Below, piece by piece: positions 6,495 to 15,439 of a stretch of DNA of 64,000 bases. The notes beneath the pieces are model-generated. The model ran no database searches. It saw only the letters and a list, made by a program, of their open reading frames with translations, and had not been told where the DNA came from. The position numbers and the translations under genes were made by a program. Origin of the DNA: an uncultured Coriobacteriaceae bacterium (GTDB lineage Bacteria > Actinomycetota > Coriobacteriia > Coriobacteriales > Atopobiaceae). Location of the stretch: assembly GCA_902778135.1 (NCBI GenBank), contig CACYWP010000002.1, positions 1 through 64,000 of the forward strand, written 5' to 3'. Numbering within the stretch: the stretch's first letter is position 1; each line of letters opens with the position of its first letter.

Positions 6495-6947
6495 CTAACG
6501 ATTATCCTTAAGGTCTCTCTTGCTTTTCAGGTGGTACTTCCTCCTCAGTCGTGCATTCCTCTGCCTCAACGCCTCGCGCTCCTTCATGACCCGTTCCACG
6601 TCCGGCCCCTCCTCGGCCTCCCAGCGCTCGAGCTCGAGCTGCTCGTGGTAGGCGCGCTCCTCCTCAAGGCGGTAGCTCTCGTTGCATCCTCGGCAGAACC
6701 CCGTCTGGCGGTTCGGGTGCACGCCGATGGCGCCGCACATGGGGCACTGCTACAGCTTGCGCAGGCTCCTGTGCAGCTTGCTCGCACGGCACTCCACGGA
6801 GTGGGGCGTCCGCTCGATGCCCAGGCGGTCCCAGTTCTCGTCGGCTATCTCCACGGCACCTTTGTGTGAGAGCTCGCGGATGACGTCGTCCTCGTCCTCG
6901 GTCCAGGGCAAGCGCACGAGCTCGCGCCCCTCGTCCCAGTCGATCAT
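6495..6947 (-). pseudogene. Myb/SANT-like plus zinc-ribbon phage protein, interrupted by amber codon
   Basis: From ATG 6947, preceded by a perfect AGGAGG, the frame encodes a Myb/SANT-like helical domain (RLPWTEDEDDVIREL ... SVECRASKLHRSL). It meets a TAG at 6750-6752 and then stays open in the same frame. The next codons read QCPMCGAIGVHPNRQTGFC then RGC, a complete CxxC...CxxC zinc ribbon that needs the residues right behind the stop, followed by an Arg/Glu-rich coiled coil ending at 6495. The whole looks like one gene of about 150 codons with one nonsense mutation. The alternative is a separate gene starting at ATG 6740, which would lose the first CxxC cysteine. It overlaps the preceding replication-protein remnant by four bases, as in a phage operon. 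Confidence 0.5.
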
Positions 6948-7732
6948 GCGCGCCTCCTGACTTGCCGGATTCCCTGCCGACTCATGCCCCAAAACCCGAG
7001 CAGACCGCGCCTGACCTGCGGCTTTGCAGCCTGTCTTACGGTCTCACCCAGAATTCGGGTACAGTCCCCCGCGCGCGGGCGCGCGGGCGCGTGCGCATGG
7101 ATGTCTGCACCCACGACCTTCAAGACGGTAAGACGGGGAGCGTGCTCGGACACGAACATCTCCAGGGCGTTGTTGTCGATGACCACGCAGTACGTCCTGT
7201 GGGCGCTCTCGCCGATGCGGCGCTGCCTCACGTACCCCTTTGTGCCCGCGGCGACGATGCCCTCATCGAACATTCGTGCTAATGTCTTGGTGCGGTCGTA
7301 GTTGCCCCTGTTGAGCGCCTCGGTGAGGGCGGAGCTGATGACCAGCCAGTCGAACCCGAGCCCGTCCCTGTGCTGCTCGGTCGCGCCGTGGCGCTCCAGG
7401 CGGTCGTCCTCGCAGGTGTCGGAGAAGTGCATCTCGTTGCGCGAGAGCCGGTCGGCCACGTACTGGATCGCCTTGAGGTCGGTGTCGCCGCCGTCGGCGT
7501 CGGTCGCGTTGGTGACCAGCCAGTAGGCGTTCGCGAGGGCTCCTCCCACGGCGAGCTCCCAGTCGCAAGCGCCGGGCGAGAAGACGTAGACCTCGGCGAG
7601 GGCGTCGGCCAGCGCCAGCAGGGCGATGTTGTCCGTCTGCGGGTGCCCACCCGAGAACTCGTCGACCTGTGAGCGGATCCACTTGTACTGCTCGCGGTAC
7701 CAGGCGCGGTCGTTTCCGCGAAGCGCCGTCAC
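6944..7732 (-). pseudogene. C-terminal remnant of DUF927-type phage/plasmid replication protein
   Basis: The 262-codon frame begins at a GTG shortly after an in-frame TAG and resembles only the C-terminal part of DUF927-family helicase/primase-like proteins. Visible features are WYREQYKWI, the stretch GGHPQTDNIALLALADALAEV, and a winged-helix-like end (LARMFDEGIVAAGTKGYVRQRR ... RTYCVVIDNN, in two parts). The Toprim/ATPase portions that precede this in intact proteins are missing, replaced upstream by a decayed IS256-type transposase. The last 60 residues are Arg-rich and atypical, possibly out of frame. It is co-oriented with the Myb/zinc-ribbon gene downstream. Function is presumably lost. 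Confidence 0.5.
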
Positions 7733-7780
7733 GAAGGCGCGCCTGGCCGTGCCGTGCTGCTAGGCAACAAGATGGCGCAT

Positions 7781-8260
7781 CTCCAGCGGAGGTGCGTCGT
7801 GCGCTTGATGCGCGACTGCGCGAGGGTGGCATCGTTCTCGAGGTCGTTCTCGAGGCGCATCTCGAGGATCGTCGCCCCGGTCTTCCAGCTCAAGGAGGAG
7901 AGGGTGTGAGGGCGGCTTACCACTTTGCCATCGGGATGCGCGAGTCGTGCTTCCCGAAAGCCGCCGAGATGCTTGATCTCGCGGAGCCCGACGCGCTCAC
8001 CCACCTCGAATTCCCGCCCGCCCATTGGAAGCGCCTGCGCACCAACAACGTGCAGGACGGGGCCAACCGCGAGATTAAGTGCAGGTCGAGGGTGTGGTGC
8101 AAGTCTTCCTGTCCGTCAGGCCGTTGAAGAGGTTGGCAGGCTCCTTCATGTGCGACCGGGGCGAGGCGTGGAGCGATGCACGCTACTTCTCGGAGAAGGT
8201 GAGGCCTTGCTCTACGATGAGTCGAGGGCGGCGCGTGTGGAGCAGCTGCTGACACCCGAG
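7781..8260 (+). pseudogene. Decayed IS256-family (mutator) transposase
   Basis: Three frames in series match the C-terminal third of IS256-type transposases. The first reads RCVVRLMRDC ... RIVAPVFQLK. The second reads AAEMLDLAEPDALTHLEFP then HWKRLRTNNVQDGANREIK. The third reads VVQVFLSVRPLKRLAGSFM then AWSDARYFSEK. Intact homologues have these as one continuous protein (AEPDAL.YLDFP..H..RLRTNNVQER.NREIKRRSRVVQVF). A stop or frameshift lies near 7907 and another indel near 8093. The N-terminal two thirds with the first catalytic Asp residues are absent. No terminal inverted repeats were identified. Confidence 0.75.
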
Positions 8261-8562
8261 CGCGCACGAGTGACAGCTGGTGGAGAGACGGGCAGTCGAC
8301 GCCAGCCTCGAGAATGGGGGACGAGATGGAGGCGGCATAGGATACGAGAGGATTGACGATTCCAGGTGATGGCCCAACCCTTACGAAGGAGTATTACACC
8401 TGCTTTTCCAACACTAACTGCGCTGTTCACAAGAAGAGATGTCTAGCATCGGGATACAATGACGTAACGGGAATCGTTTTGGACATGCGCTCGAGAGAAG
8501 CATTCAAAATGTCTGTTCCTGCCACTGGAGTATCGAATCTCGCGGGAAGTCTCTGAACGAAA
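8261..8562 (+). other. Intergenic upstream of the coiled-coil helicase
   Basis: About 300 bp from the IS256 remnant to the helicase start. A 67-codon frame (8353-8556) is open but has no clear ribosome-binding site or recognisable product. The promoter of the helicase gene should lie here; a possible -10 TACAAT lies near 8455 but no good -35 is spaced before it. Confidence 0.4.
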
Positions 8563-11037
8563 ATGGGAAAGACGCCGAAATACTTTGACTACCTCCACCA
8601 ACACGGTCAATACCTCACCGAACGTTTTGACATCCAATGTGAGATAGATAACTTGGAAGTATCCATAGCCCACTATAGGAAGAGACAGAAAAACGAAAAG
8701 CTCTATCATCTAGCCGGCAACTCTCTGCGAATCCTACTTCAGCAAATCGTTGATAGCTATCTGAGTGAGAGCCCATATGAGTACGGCAAAATGGTTGGGG
8801 AGAGACTTCTGGGTGGCATCGATGACGGATTCATTCCTCGGCCATTGGGCTACAAGATGCTTGACCTTAACAGGCTTCTTCGAGACGCTGCGCATACTTT
8901 CGACTATTCAAAATCTGATTTGGAATCGGCTTTAGTCCAATTCGACAACGTCCTCAGGGCAATCCTCAAGTCTGAGGGAAAACCCATTAGCGGCGATGAG
9001 GTGGAAGAGGGAACTGACGACATACTTCTCTCGCATAGCGACACGATAGAGGAAAAGGCTGGTCAAGCGGCGCAGATTACTGGCAACGAGCAGCTGATAA
9101 AGGAGAGCCGTGAGGCAAACAGGCGGGCTATTGCTGCCGAGCGCGATGCCCGCGATGCTCGGCAGAAGGAGAAGGAGGCAAACGAGGAAAACCAGCAGCT
9201 GAGGCTTGAGCTTGAGAGTGCCATGCAGGAGATTAAGGAGCAGAAGGCTGCCCTCAGCAAGAAGGAAGCGGCCTATGACAAGGTCAAGCAGGACACCGAG
9301 CGCATGAGCAAACTCTTGTCAAAGCTAAGCGCCAGGAAAGATGCCAAGGCCGAGGAGTTGAAATCGCGGCAGAAGGAATCAGATGCCAAGCTGGCCAAAG
9401 CAAGGGAGGCTCACATTGCCAGTGAAGCCGCCGCAAGCGAGGCAGCGGAAAAGGTCAGCGAATTCGAGGAGTATCTCGACAGCATCCTGAGCGAGCACGA
9501 TTTCATAAGAACCCTCCTAGGCGCACGTGGCAAGGCCACCGACGAGCAGCGTCGCATCGTTAGTTTCCCCTTAGATTCCGCCCACAAGAGCAGGTTCGTG
9601 AAGGTGACGGGCAAGGCGGGCACCGGAAAGACACTCTGCCTCCTGGCGGCGGTGATCAACTACCTCGAACCCAACAGACAGGGAACGCTGTCCTACGACG
9701 ACTCGTCTGAAACTCGCCGTGCCTTGTTCATCTGCTACAACAGAGACTTGGCGAGATACGTCACGGGGCTTCTCGAAAGGTTCCCACACCTCGAGGGGAG
9801 GATCGAGGTAGCAAACTACGACCAGTTCCTCAACCAGCTTGTCAGGACGCGTCCTGTTGACGGATTTGAGCATCTTGGTGGATATGCCCAGGATGTCCGC
9901 TTCCGCCCCACAGTCGACGAAAACGGGGTGCGCCACTACTGGGACCTGATAGTTGATGAGGGTTCCAAGAGGAGCTTCGTACGACAAGCCATCGTGGAGG
10001 TCCGGAACTACTACCAGAACAGCGGAATGCAGGCATACTGCAGCAGCACATACCTCAACGATCGTGACGACACCAACGTCAGCTGGATGGCTGATGAGAT
10101 CGAGTGGCTTGAGGGAAGGTATCACAGCATCGAGGAAGGGGAGTCTCTCTATCCCAGCGCCGAACGAGTGGGGCGGGGCAGGGGTCGTAGCCCGCGTAAG
10201 AACTCTGATGACCGAAGGCACATCATCGAAGTATGGAAAGCCTTCTGCTGGCTCCTCGGAAACAGGCAGCTTTACACATTCCAGGAGACCGTGGCGATTC
10301 TCCTTCGGTCGAGATGCCTTCCCACCTACGACATCGTCGCAGTCGACGAGGCCCAGGACCTCAACATGATGCATATAGAGCTCTTCTCGAGATTCATGAC
10401 GGAGAGGGGCTTCCTTCTCATTGCTGGCGACGAGGGGCAGAAGGTGTACCCTCGAGATTTCACTTGGAGGGAAGTTGACTCAAGGGTCAAATCGATAACC
10501 CTTCCTCTGAGCACAAACATGCGCAACCCCGGAGAGGTACGGCGCTTTGCGGAGCGACTGTTGAATGACAGGCCAGTGTTTGCAGATGACGTCACTGATG
10601 GTGGGGGAGTCGTTCGGGTTAGGTGCGAGCCGAAGGAAAGCACGGTGGCATACGTCAGCGAGCTGGCGCGCCATGATGGCGAGACGACGGCCGTGGTCAC
10701 CACCGAGATTGGGGCGTGGGAGAGCCTGTTGCGCAGGGCGGGAATAGCCACGGAAACCTCGAAGGACTACAACGCTTCGCCCGATACGATTCGCATGAGA
10801 GATGGGGCGGTTCGGCCAGGGGTGTACTGCTTCGCCCAGCTCAAGACCAAGGGGCTGGAGTTCGACAACGTGATTATCGACTATGCCCGTGAGGTTGACA
10901 GTCAGGACGAGCGGCGCGAGAGGCGCATCCGCTACATGCAGTTCACGCGCGCACGCAAGACGCTTTGCGTTCGGTACGAGGGTGAGCCACCCAAGTTGCT
11001 CCAGGCATACTATCCGGACTACGTAGAACGGGCTTAG
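8563..11037 (+). CDS. SF1 (UvrD-like) helicase with long N-terminal coiled coil
   Basis: 824 aa. Residues 1-150 are a helical, HEPN/DUF4145-like region (SLRILLQQIVDSYL). Residues about 165-310 are a Glu/Lys/Ala-rich coiled coil. The helicase core follows with Walker A GKAGTGKT at about 350, motif II VDEAQD with the Asp at 595, and C-terminal UvrD-type motifs (LKTKGLEFDNVII and MQFTRARKTLCV). A large insertion with YYQNSGMQAYCSS lies between motifs I and II. The gene is monocistronic and closed by a hairpin at 11235-11273. Its place in a mobile-DNA-rich island next to other defence genes suggests an anti-phage or plasmid-interference role. That is inference; the helicase call itself is firm. 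Confidence 0.8.
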   Translation: MGKTPKYFDYLHQHGQYLTERFDIQCEIDNLEVSIAHYRKRQKNEKLYHLAGNSLRILLQQIVDSYLSESPYEYGKMVGERLLGGIDDGFIPRPLGYKMLDLNRLLRDAAHTFDYSKSDLESALVQFDNVLRAILKSEGKPISGDEVEEGTDDILLSHSDTIEEKAGQAAQITGNEQLIKESREANRRAIAAERDARDARQKEKEANEENQQLRLELESAMQEIKEQKAALSKKEAAYDKVKQDTERMSKLLSKLSARKDAKAEELKSRQKESDAKLAKAREAHIASEAAASEAAEKVSEFEEYLDSILSEHDFIRTLLGARGKATDEQRRIVSFPLDSAHKSRFVKVTGKAGTGKTLCLLAAVINYLEPNRQGTLSYDDSSETRRALFICYNRDLARYVTGLLERFPHLEGRIEVANYDQFLNQLVRTRPVDGFEHLGGYAQDVRFRPTVDENGVRHYWDLIVDEGSKRSFVRQAIVEVRNYYQNSGMQAYCSSTYLNDRDDTNVSWMADEIEWLEGRYHSIEEGESLYPSAERVGRGRGRSPRKNSDDRRHIIEVWKAFCWLLGNRQLYTFQETVAILLRSRCLPTYDIVAVDEAQDLNMMHIELFSRFMTERGFLLIAGDEGQKVYPRDFTWREVDSRVKSITLPLSTNMRNPGEVRRFAERLLNDRPVFADDVTDGGGVVRVRCEPKESTVAYVSELARHDGETTAVVTTEIGAWESLLRRAGIATETSKDYNASPDTIRMRDGAVRPGVYCFAQLKTKGLEFDNVIIDYAREVDSQDERRERRIRYMQFTRARKTLCVRYEGEPPKLLQAYYPDYVERA

Positions 11038-11234
11038 CTTTTGAGCGTGCGTTCGTGCCACATGTGTAGTGTTCGTCGCAAATTGATACGTATACAAGCC
11101 TGGAACCTTCTTGCTTGTGCTGCGAGATGGGGGGCGATACGTGTCGTCTACATGGCTCATTTCTACTTAAATCGAACAACTTGCCCGTTGCGACTCTTAC
11201 AAGTTCATATACAAATTCCGTCTACAAAAGAAGA

Positions 11235-11273
11235 CGCATGGGCGCACCATGCTGACGCGTCCATGCGGCTTTT
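11235..11273 (+). terminator. Putative terminator after the helicase
   Basis: Inverted repeat CGCATGG (11235-11241) and CCATGCG (11261-11267), with a long GC-rich loop, followed by GCTTTT. It lies between the plus-strand helicase and the convergent toxin operon. The stem is short for its loop, so confidence is modest. Confidence 0.45.
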
Positions 11274-11289
11274 GGATCCTAAACTGCTT

Positions 11290-11697
11290 CTAGCCTAAAA
11301 CGACAACGCTCTGCTTGGTTGAGACGGCAAACTGTAATAGCGACATCAGTTCTTCGATTAGTGGCTCGCCCTCTGAGGTGGTGTAAAGGTCAGCACAGCT
11401 GGAAATGTTTGGCGACAAGTGTCCATCCCAAGGGGCCAGTATGTTCGGGTGCTTCATGTCCCATACGGCTTCAGACGGCGCATGCTTTTCGAGAGTTTCA
11501 TTAATCTCTGATAGCTGCTTTAACGTCTTCGCGCAATCCTTTATCGCGCATGATCCACGCTCAAGGAATTCGAGGCCCAATGCCACCTTCCTTGATTGAC
11601 GCCCCATCAGCGTGACTACAGTCGAATAGAGCGAGTACAGATTGCCGGCGCTGCCGACGTTTACGATTCTATCGGCCTTCTCTGTTCCAATGTCCAT
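11290..11697 (-). CDS. Imm70-like immunity protein
   Basis: 135 aa, starting two bases after the toxin stop codon. The sequence follows the pattern of Imm70-type immunity proteins: VGSAGNLYSLYSTVVTL at the N-terminus, a helical LSEINETLEKHAPSEAVWD, then LAPWDGHLSPNISSCADLY and TSEGEPLIEELMSLL. There is no signal peptide, so it acts in the cytoplasm, where it would neutralise the toxin domain encoded immediately upstream. The family name is from pattern memory (VWD...PPW...ISxxITSL..Y..TS.G..L) and would need a profile search. The immunity role is well supported by its position. Confidence 0.65.
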   Translation of the reverse strand: MDIGTEKADRIVNVGSAGNLYSLYSTVVTLMGRQSRKVALGLEFLERGSCAIKDCAKTLKQLSEINETLEKHAPSEAVWDMKHPNILAPWDGHLSPNISSCADLYTTSEGEPLIEELMSLLQFAVSTKQSVVVLG

Positions 11698-11699
11698 AG

Positions 11700-12890
11700 C
11701 TACACCATGATTTCTATCGGGATGTTCGGATATATGGAGTCGAGCCTCGACCAGATGCCCTGCTTGACGGCCTCGATCAGGGCATCGTCATAGCCGCGGC
11801 CCGTTACGTCAAGCACCACTCGTTGCAGGGATCCCTCTGGGAGGTTTGCCACGCGCGCCGTCACTTCTCTCTCGAGCTCGGAATACAGGCCGTTGGCGTT
11901 GTTCACCAGGTCGTAGTTCTTGACCTCAAGTGCTTCCAGCTTGCCGCCCACCTCTCGAAGGATGTCCGGCCTCGTGGCGCCTTTCGTGCCGTAGGCCACC
12001 TCCTTGCCGTTGAGGAATGTGACCTGCTCCTTGCCTCCGAACTTCTGCAACGCCGCAAGCTCCGACTCACGCGGAGTCGGCACCGACTTGGCGACGGTCG
12101 CGCTGTCCTTCGCGGCCTCTGCCGCCTTCGACGCATTCCTCAGGGCGCTGGCCTCACTCACGCCGCCTGCCAGGGCGCCGGTAATCGCGCCCCATTTGAA
12201 GCCCTCGCTGCCCTTAAGTGCAGCTTCCCTCGCGACGGCCTCCATGTCACCGCCCGTCTCGTACGCCTTGACCGCGCCAGCGGCAGCTCCGCTAATCACC
12301 CCGCCGCTCAGTGCTGCAACGGTACCGGTCTTTGCCGCCGCGGCGAATACCGCGCACACGGGTGCGGCACCAACACCGCCAGAGACCACGGAGACGGTCA
12401 CGCAAATGAGGATGACGCCTGTGCCAATCGCGACGTTCTTGATCGCCTGGTCGTAGGCATCGTCGTACGCCTCGAACTCCTTGACTGTGGTCCTGCCGTT
12501 CTCGTCGGTGGTGAAGATATAGCGCGCTCCCTGGAACTGCTGGTCGAGCTCAGAGAGCGTGTAACCGAAGTAGACGTTCTCCTGGGAGTTGTACGCGAGT
12601 TCCTGCTTGTACTCGTCCGAAACGAACGGCACATAGACGGCCGTGACATTTTCGACAACATAGTCCTCGCCAAGCTCCGCCTCCAAGTCGGCATAGATGC
12701 TGTCTTCCATGTAGCGCAGGAGCTCTGGGTCGTCCATCGTGGCGAATTCCAGCGGAGGAGCTGCCGTTATGGCTTGTGTCGATGCGGGGCTGTCGTCTTT
12801 CGCGCTGCTAGACGTGCCGCCACCACAACCGGCCAGCATAACCACCATGGAAAAAGAGAGAAGTGTCGCTATGAATCTCTTGGCAAGCAT
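11700..12890 (-). CDS. Lipoprotein-anchored polymorphic toxin with nuclease-like C-terminus
   Basis: 396 aa. A lipoprotein signal peptide ends in the lipobox LAGC (Cys22). A beta-rich extracellular segment follows. Residues about 130-215 are a Gly/Ala-rich hydrophobic region (VSGGVGAAPVCAVFAAAAK...) as found in pretoxin regions of polymorphic toxins. The C-terminal 130 residues carry GATRPDILREVGGKLEALEVKNYD, in which RPD and EALEVKN fit a PD-(D/E)XK nuclease core (Asp...Glu-x-Lys). An immunity-like gene follows two bases downstream and a surface protein gene ends three bases upstream, so the three form one operon. The likely target is nucleic acid in neighbouring cells. Lipid anchoring of such a toxin is unusual. 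Confidence 0.7.
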   Translation of the reverse strand: MLAKRFIATLLSFSMVVMLAGCGGGTSSSAKDDSPASTQAITAAPPLEFATMDDPELLRYMEDSIYADLEAELGEDYVVENVTAVYVPFVSDEYKQELAYNSQENVYFGYTLSELDQQFQGARYIFTTDENGRTTVKEFEAYDDAYDQAIKNVAIGTGVILICVTVSVVSGGVGAAPVCAVFAAAAKTGTVAALSGGVISGAAAGAVKAYETGGDMEAVAREAALKGSEGFKWGAITGALAGGVSEASALRNASKAAEAAKDSATVAKSVPTPRESELAALQKFGGKEQVTFLNGKEVAYGTKGATRPDILREVGGKLEALEVKNYDLVNNANGLYSELEREVTARVANLPEGSLQRVVLDVTGRGYDDALIEAVKQGIWSRLDSIYPNIPIEIMV

Positions 12891-12893
12891 CGT

Positions 12894-14153
12894 CTACACC
12901 TCGCTGCTGGGATCGTTTGAATCGGGCGTCCGCTTCTTCTTGCCGCGCCTTCTCAGTATGAGTACGAGCGCAAGCGCAACTACAACCCCAATCGCAATCG
13001 GGATAAAGATGGGAAAGCCGCTGCTCTCGGGTTTTGCTGGTGCGGATGCTGCATCATCGCCCTCCGTGGGCAGCGCTTCCGCGACGGTCTGGCCGGCTTT
13101 GACAAGGGTGCCATCATCGCTAACGGTAGCCCCGTCGTCGAGCATCGCCTGAATCTCCGAGACCGGCTTGCCGGTCGTAGCATGCGCCTTGAGCACGGGG
13201 TCCTTGCCGACGTAGACCATCTTTGTCGTGCTTTGACCTGTGTAGCGGTTCGTCACCGTGAACGTGTACACACCCTCGTCGGTGAATTCCTCGCCGTCCC
13301 TCGCCGGCTTGTTGAAGCGCGTGTCGGCAACCAGCTCGGTACCGTTGTCGGCAAGCATCTCCTTCTTTACATCTATGTCCAGGTAGCGCGAGCGCGCTAG
13401 GTCGAGCCTGAACCCATTCTCGGTGAAGGCCGTGTTGGTGAGCTCGTCGCCCGTTTTCACGTCAAACGGGTACACCATGCAGTTGCCGTTCCTGACCTTG
13501 AAGTTGAAGCGCATCGTATAGTCGGTCACTCCGGGGAAGATCTCGACATTAACCCAGGGAAGCCTGCCATGGTTCACGTTCTTGATCGAGTAGTCCAAAA
13601 CGACCTCGTAGTCGCCTTCCTCGAAAGTCTTCACGACCGTGTCGGCATCCTTGGACACGCCCTCAAGGTAGTTCGTGTAGACGGTTGGCTCGTGCCTGTT
13701 GTTCTGGTAGTCCGTGTACCGGATGATGAGTGCGCCACGACCGAAGTCCTGCTGCGGTACACCGAGTCGCTGGTCATAGCCGTTCGGGTCCTTGTCGATC
13801 GTCACATCCGCGTTGCCGTTCAGCTGGTCGATGTCCTGCTGAAGGTTGAACGACAGGGTGACCTCGTCCCCGACGTTCTTCAGGAACACCGGCGTGCCGT
13901 TGTCGTCGGAAACGCGCGTGTAGTCACTCACCAGGAAACGTCCCAGCTCCCAGCTGTAATGGATGTCGTCTTTGCCGATCGAGTCGTCCTTGGAATAACC
14001 AGTATCAAGCCCGGCGTTCGCCGTCTCTCCGAGGTAGTACTTCGTTCCATCCGAGCTCTCGCCTTCGGCGAAAGCTGTTGTTGGCGCGATGATGAATAGC
14101 GCCGCAGCCAAAATGACAAGCGGCATCCACAGCCGTTTAATTCTGTTTTCCAT
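12894..14153 (-). CDS. Secreted surface protein with C-terminal membrane anchor
   Basis: About 419 aa from the ATG of MENRIKRLWMPLV (14153); the frame extends 18 codons further but this start sits right before the signal peptide. The signal peptide ends near TTAFAEG. The long extracellular part is beta-rich and acidic (SYTRVSDDNGTPVFLKNVG-like stretches), including a C-terminal Ig-like portion (EGVYTFTVTNRYTGQSTTKM). A C-terminal transmembrane helix (FIPIAIGVVVALALVLIL) is followed by a basic tail RRRGKKKR. There is no LPXTG signal. Its stop lies three bases before the lipoprotein toxin, so it is probably the presenter or stalk of that toxin, though no family was recognised. Confidence 0.65.
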   Translation of the reverse strand: MENRIKRLWMPLVILAAALFIIAPTTAFAEGESSDGTKYYLGETANAGLDTGYSKDDSIGKDDIHYSWELGRFLVSDYTRVSDDNGTPVFLKNVGDEVTLSFNLQQDIDQLNGNADVTIDKDPNGYDQRLGVPQQDFGRGALIIRYTDYQNNRHEPTVYTNYLEGVSKDADTVVKTFEEGDYEVVLDYSIKNVNHGRLPWVNVEIFPGVTDYTMRFNFKVRNGNCMVYPFDVKTGDELTNTAFTENGFRLDLARSRYLDIDVKKEMLADNGTELVADTRFNKPARDGEEFTDEGVYTFTVTNRYTGQSTTKMVYVGKDPVLKAHATTGKPVSEIQAMLDDGATVSDDGTLVKAGQTVAEALPTEGDDAASAPAKPESSGFPIFIPIAIGVVVALALVLILRRRGKKKRTPDSNDPSSEV

Positions 14154-14374
14154 CTTTGTACCCTTATAAGCTCGACGAAAATGTAGAGACATTATCGCAC
14201 TCTTCAATGCCTAGACCCACAACAAGGAGCTAATATGGTCGCTTTTTACCGGGCGAATCGAGCCTTCTGCGCTGCTAGTGTTGCGACTATTACATTCAGG
14301 TGATAGGAACCTCAACACGATTTGTGTAGTCAGCCCAAAAGAACGCGCGAAATCCGAGCTTGTGACACCCCAAG

Positions 14375-14408
14375 ACAATGCCCGTACCGGTAAAGGTGCG
14401 GGCATTGT
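14375..14408 (+). terminator. Strong hairpin upstream of phage scaffold remnant
   Basis: ACAATGCCCG (14375-14384) pairs with CGGGCATTGT (14399-14408), extended by ACC/GGT across a T-G pair, with loop GGTAAA. It lacks a long U-tract. Its position directly before the scaffold gene resembles the intergenic hairpins of phage morphogenesis operons. Confidence 0.5.
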
Positions 14409-14449
14409 TCGTCTCTGCCCGCCTTACGAGACGAAAGGCAGGCAGGAAC

Positions 14450-14989
14450 ATGGACGGTGAGACCAATGGCGGCCAGGAAGCCACGCAAGGTGCGCAGGAA
14501 CAGGCGCAACAGCAGGGCCAAGAGCAGGAAACGCAGCAGGGTAGCAGGAAGTGATCGGCGGCAATGCCCCCGATTACGAGAAGCAGATCGCCGAGCGTGA
14601 CGAGAAGATTGCCTCTCTGGAGGCCCAGGTCGCCGAGGCGGCGAAGAACGCCGAGACGGCCGAGCAGCTGCGCGGCGAGATCGCGGAGCTCAAGGCCCAG
14701 GGCGAGAGCGACCGCATCGACTTCCGGCTGCAGCTCGCGGGCGTGTGCAACGAGAAGGCGGCACGCGCCTTCCCTTTCCGACCACGACAACGACGTGGAC
14801 AAGCTCAAGGAGGCCGAGCCCTGGCTCTTCGAGGCTGGCGGCAAGCACGCCAAGGGCGGCAACGCCAGCGGCTCCGGCACGACCGGCCTGCCGAACGCGG
14901 GCGCGGCCAGCGACGAGGGCAAGACGCTCAAGCACTGGCGCGAGAACGCGGGACTCACCGACGATGACGACACCAAGAAGGAGGGCTAA
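14450..14989 (+). pseudogene. Phage capsid scaffold (GP20-like), frameshifted twice
   Basis: The parts read in three segments. A Gln-rich N-terminus (MDGETNGGQEATQGAQEQA...) runs from ATG 14450 and stops at 14554. A coiled-coil segment (YEKQIAERDEKIASLEAQV ... GESDRIDFRLQLAGV) is in the next frame. After a C-run near 14775, a return frame reads LSDHDNDVDKLKEAEPWLFE and ends KTLKHWRENAGLTDDDD at 14989. In intact phages these form one minor structural/scaffold protein of about 180 aa, with the typical ending TGLPNAGAASDEG...WR. Two single-base indels have killed it. It is followed by the stub of a capsid gene, as in phage gene order. Confidence 0.7.
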
Positions 14990-14992
14990 GCA

Positions 14993-15056
14993 ATGCCTAG
15001 CAACAACATCGCATTCGTACGCAACTACACCTCGGTGATCGACGAGGTGTACCAAA
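14993..15056 (+). pseudogene. Stub of phage major capsid gene
   Basis: ATG 14993 follows the scaffold remnant by three bases and reads MPSNNIAFVRNYTSVIDEVYQ (two blocks: MPSNNIAFVRNY, TSVIDEVYQ), which matches the start of phage major capsid proteins that usually follow GP20-type scaffolds (pattern x-I-x-F-x-x-N-Y-x-x-x-[IL]-D-E-V-Y). After the 21st codon the similarity ends abruptly in AT-rich sequence. This marks a deletion or insertion breakpoint at about 15056. Confidence 0.55.
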
Positions 15057-15439
15057 TCCATTCTGTCGGATGCATCGAAATTTGCTGTCAGATGTCCCGA
15101 GAGCAAGATTACATAGCACTAGACGCATTAGATGACAATTCATAATGCAAAAGTCTGTTGTCTTTCATTGTCGCATCGGTGTCATTTGACTGGCAAATGA
15201 AAAATAGACGCAATAAAGCTTATCGAAATCCTCCATACTGCACTATGGCTACGACACAAATTGCACTCCTGTACACAGTTGTCTCTGTCGATACCGCCCG
15301 CGAGACCGTGCAAGGCTCTGATGGTGTTAGGAGTAAAGTAAGAAATAACTATGCAATCGGATGAGTTGGGGATGATGGATGACGGAAAGCCTGCCCACAA
15401 ATAATGGCTTCGAGATAAGAAAAGGAACGAGAAGAGCGC
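15057..15439. other. AT-richer intergenic region between prophage debris and McrBC cluster
   Basis: About 380 bp with lower GC than both sides. A 68-codon plus-strand frame (15158-15364) has no recognisable product. It probably holds the promoter of the following six-gene cluster. A breakpoint between capsid stub and unrelated sequence lies at its left edge. Confidence 0.45.

Noticed and set aside
8353-8556. 67-codon frame before the coiled-coil helicase
   Set aside because: No ribosome-binding site, no recognisable product; more likely leader sequence.
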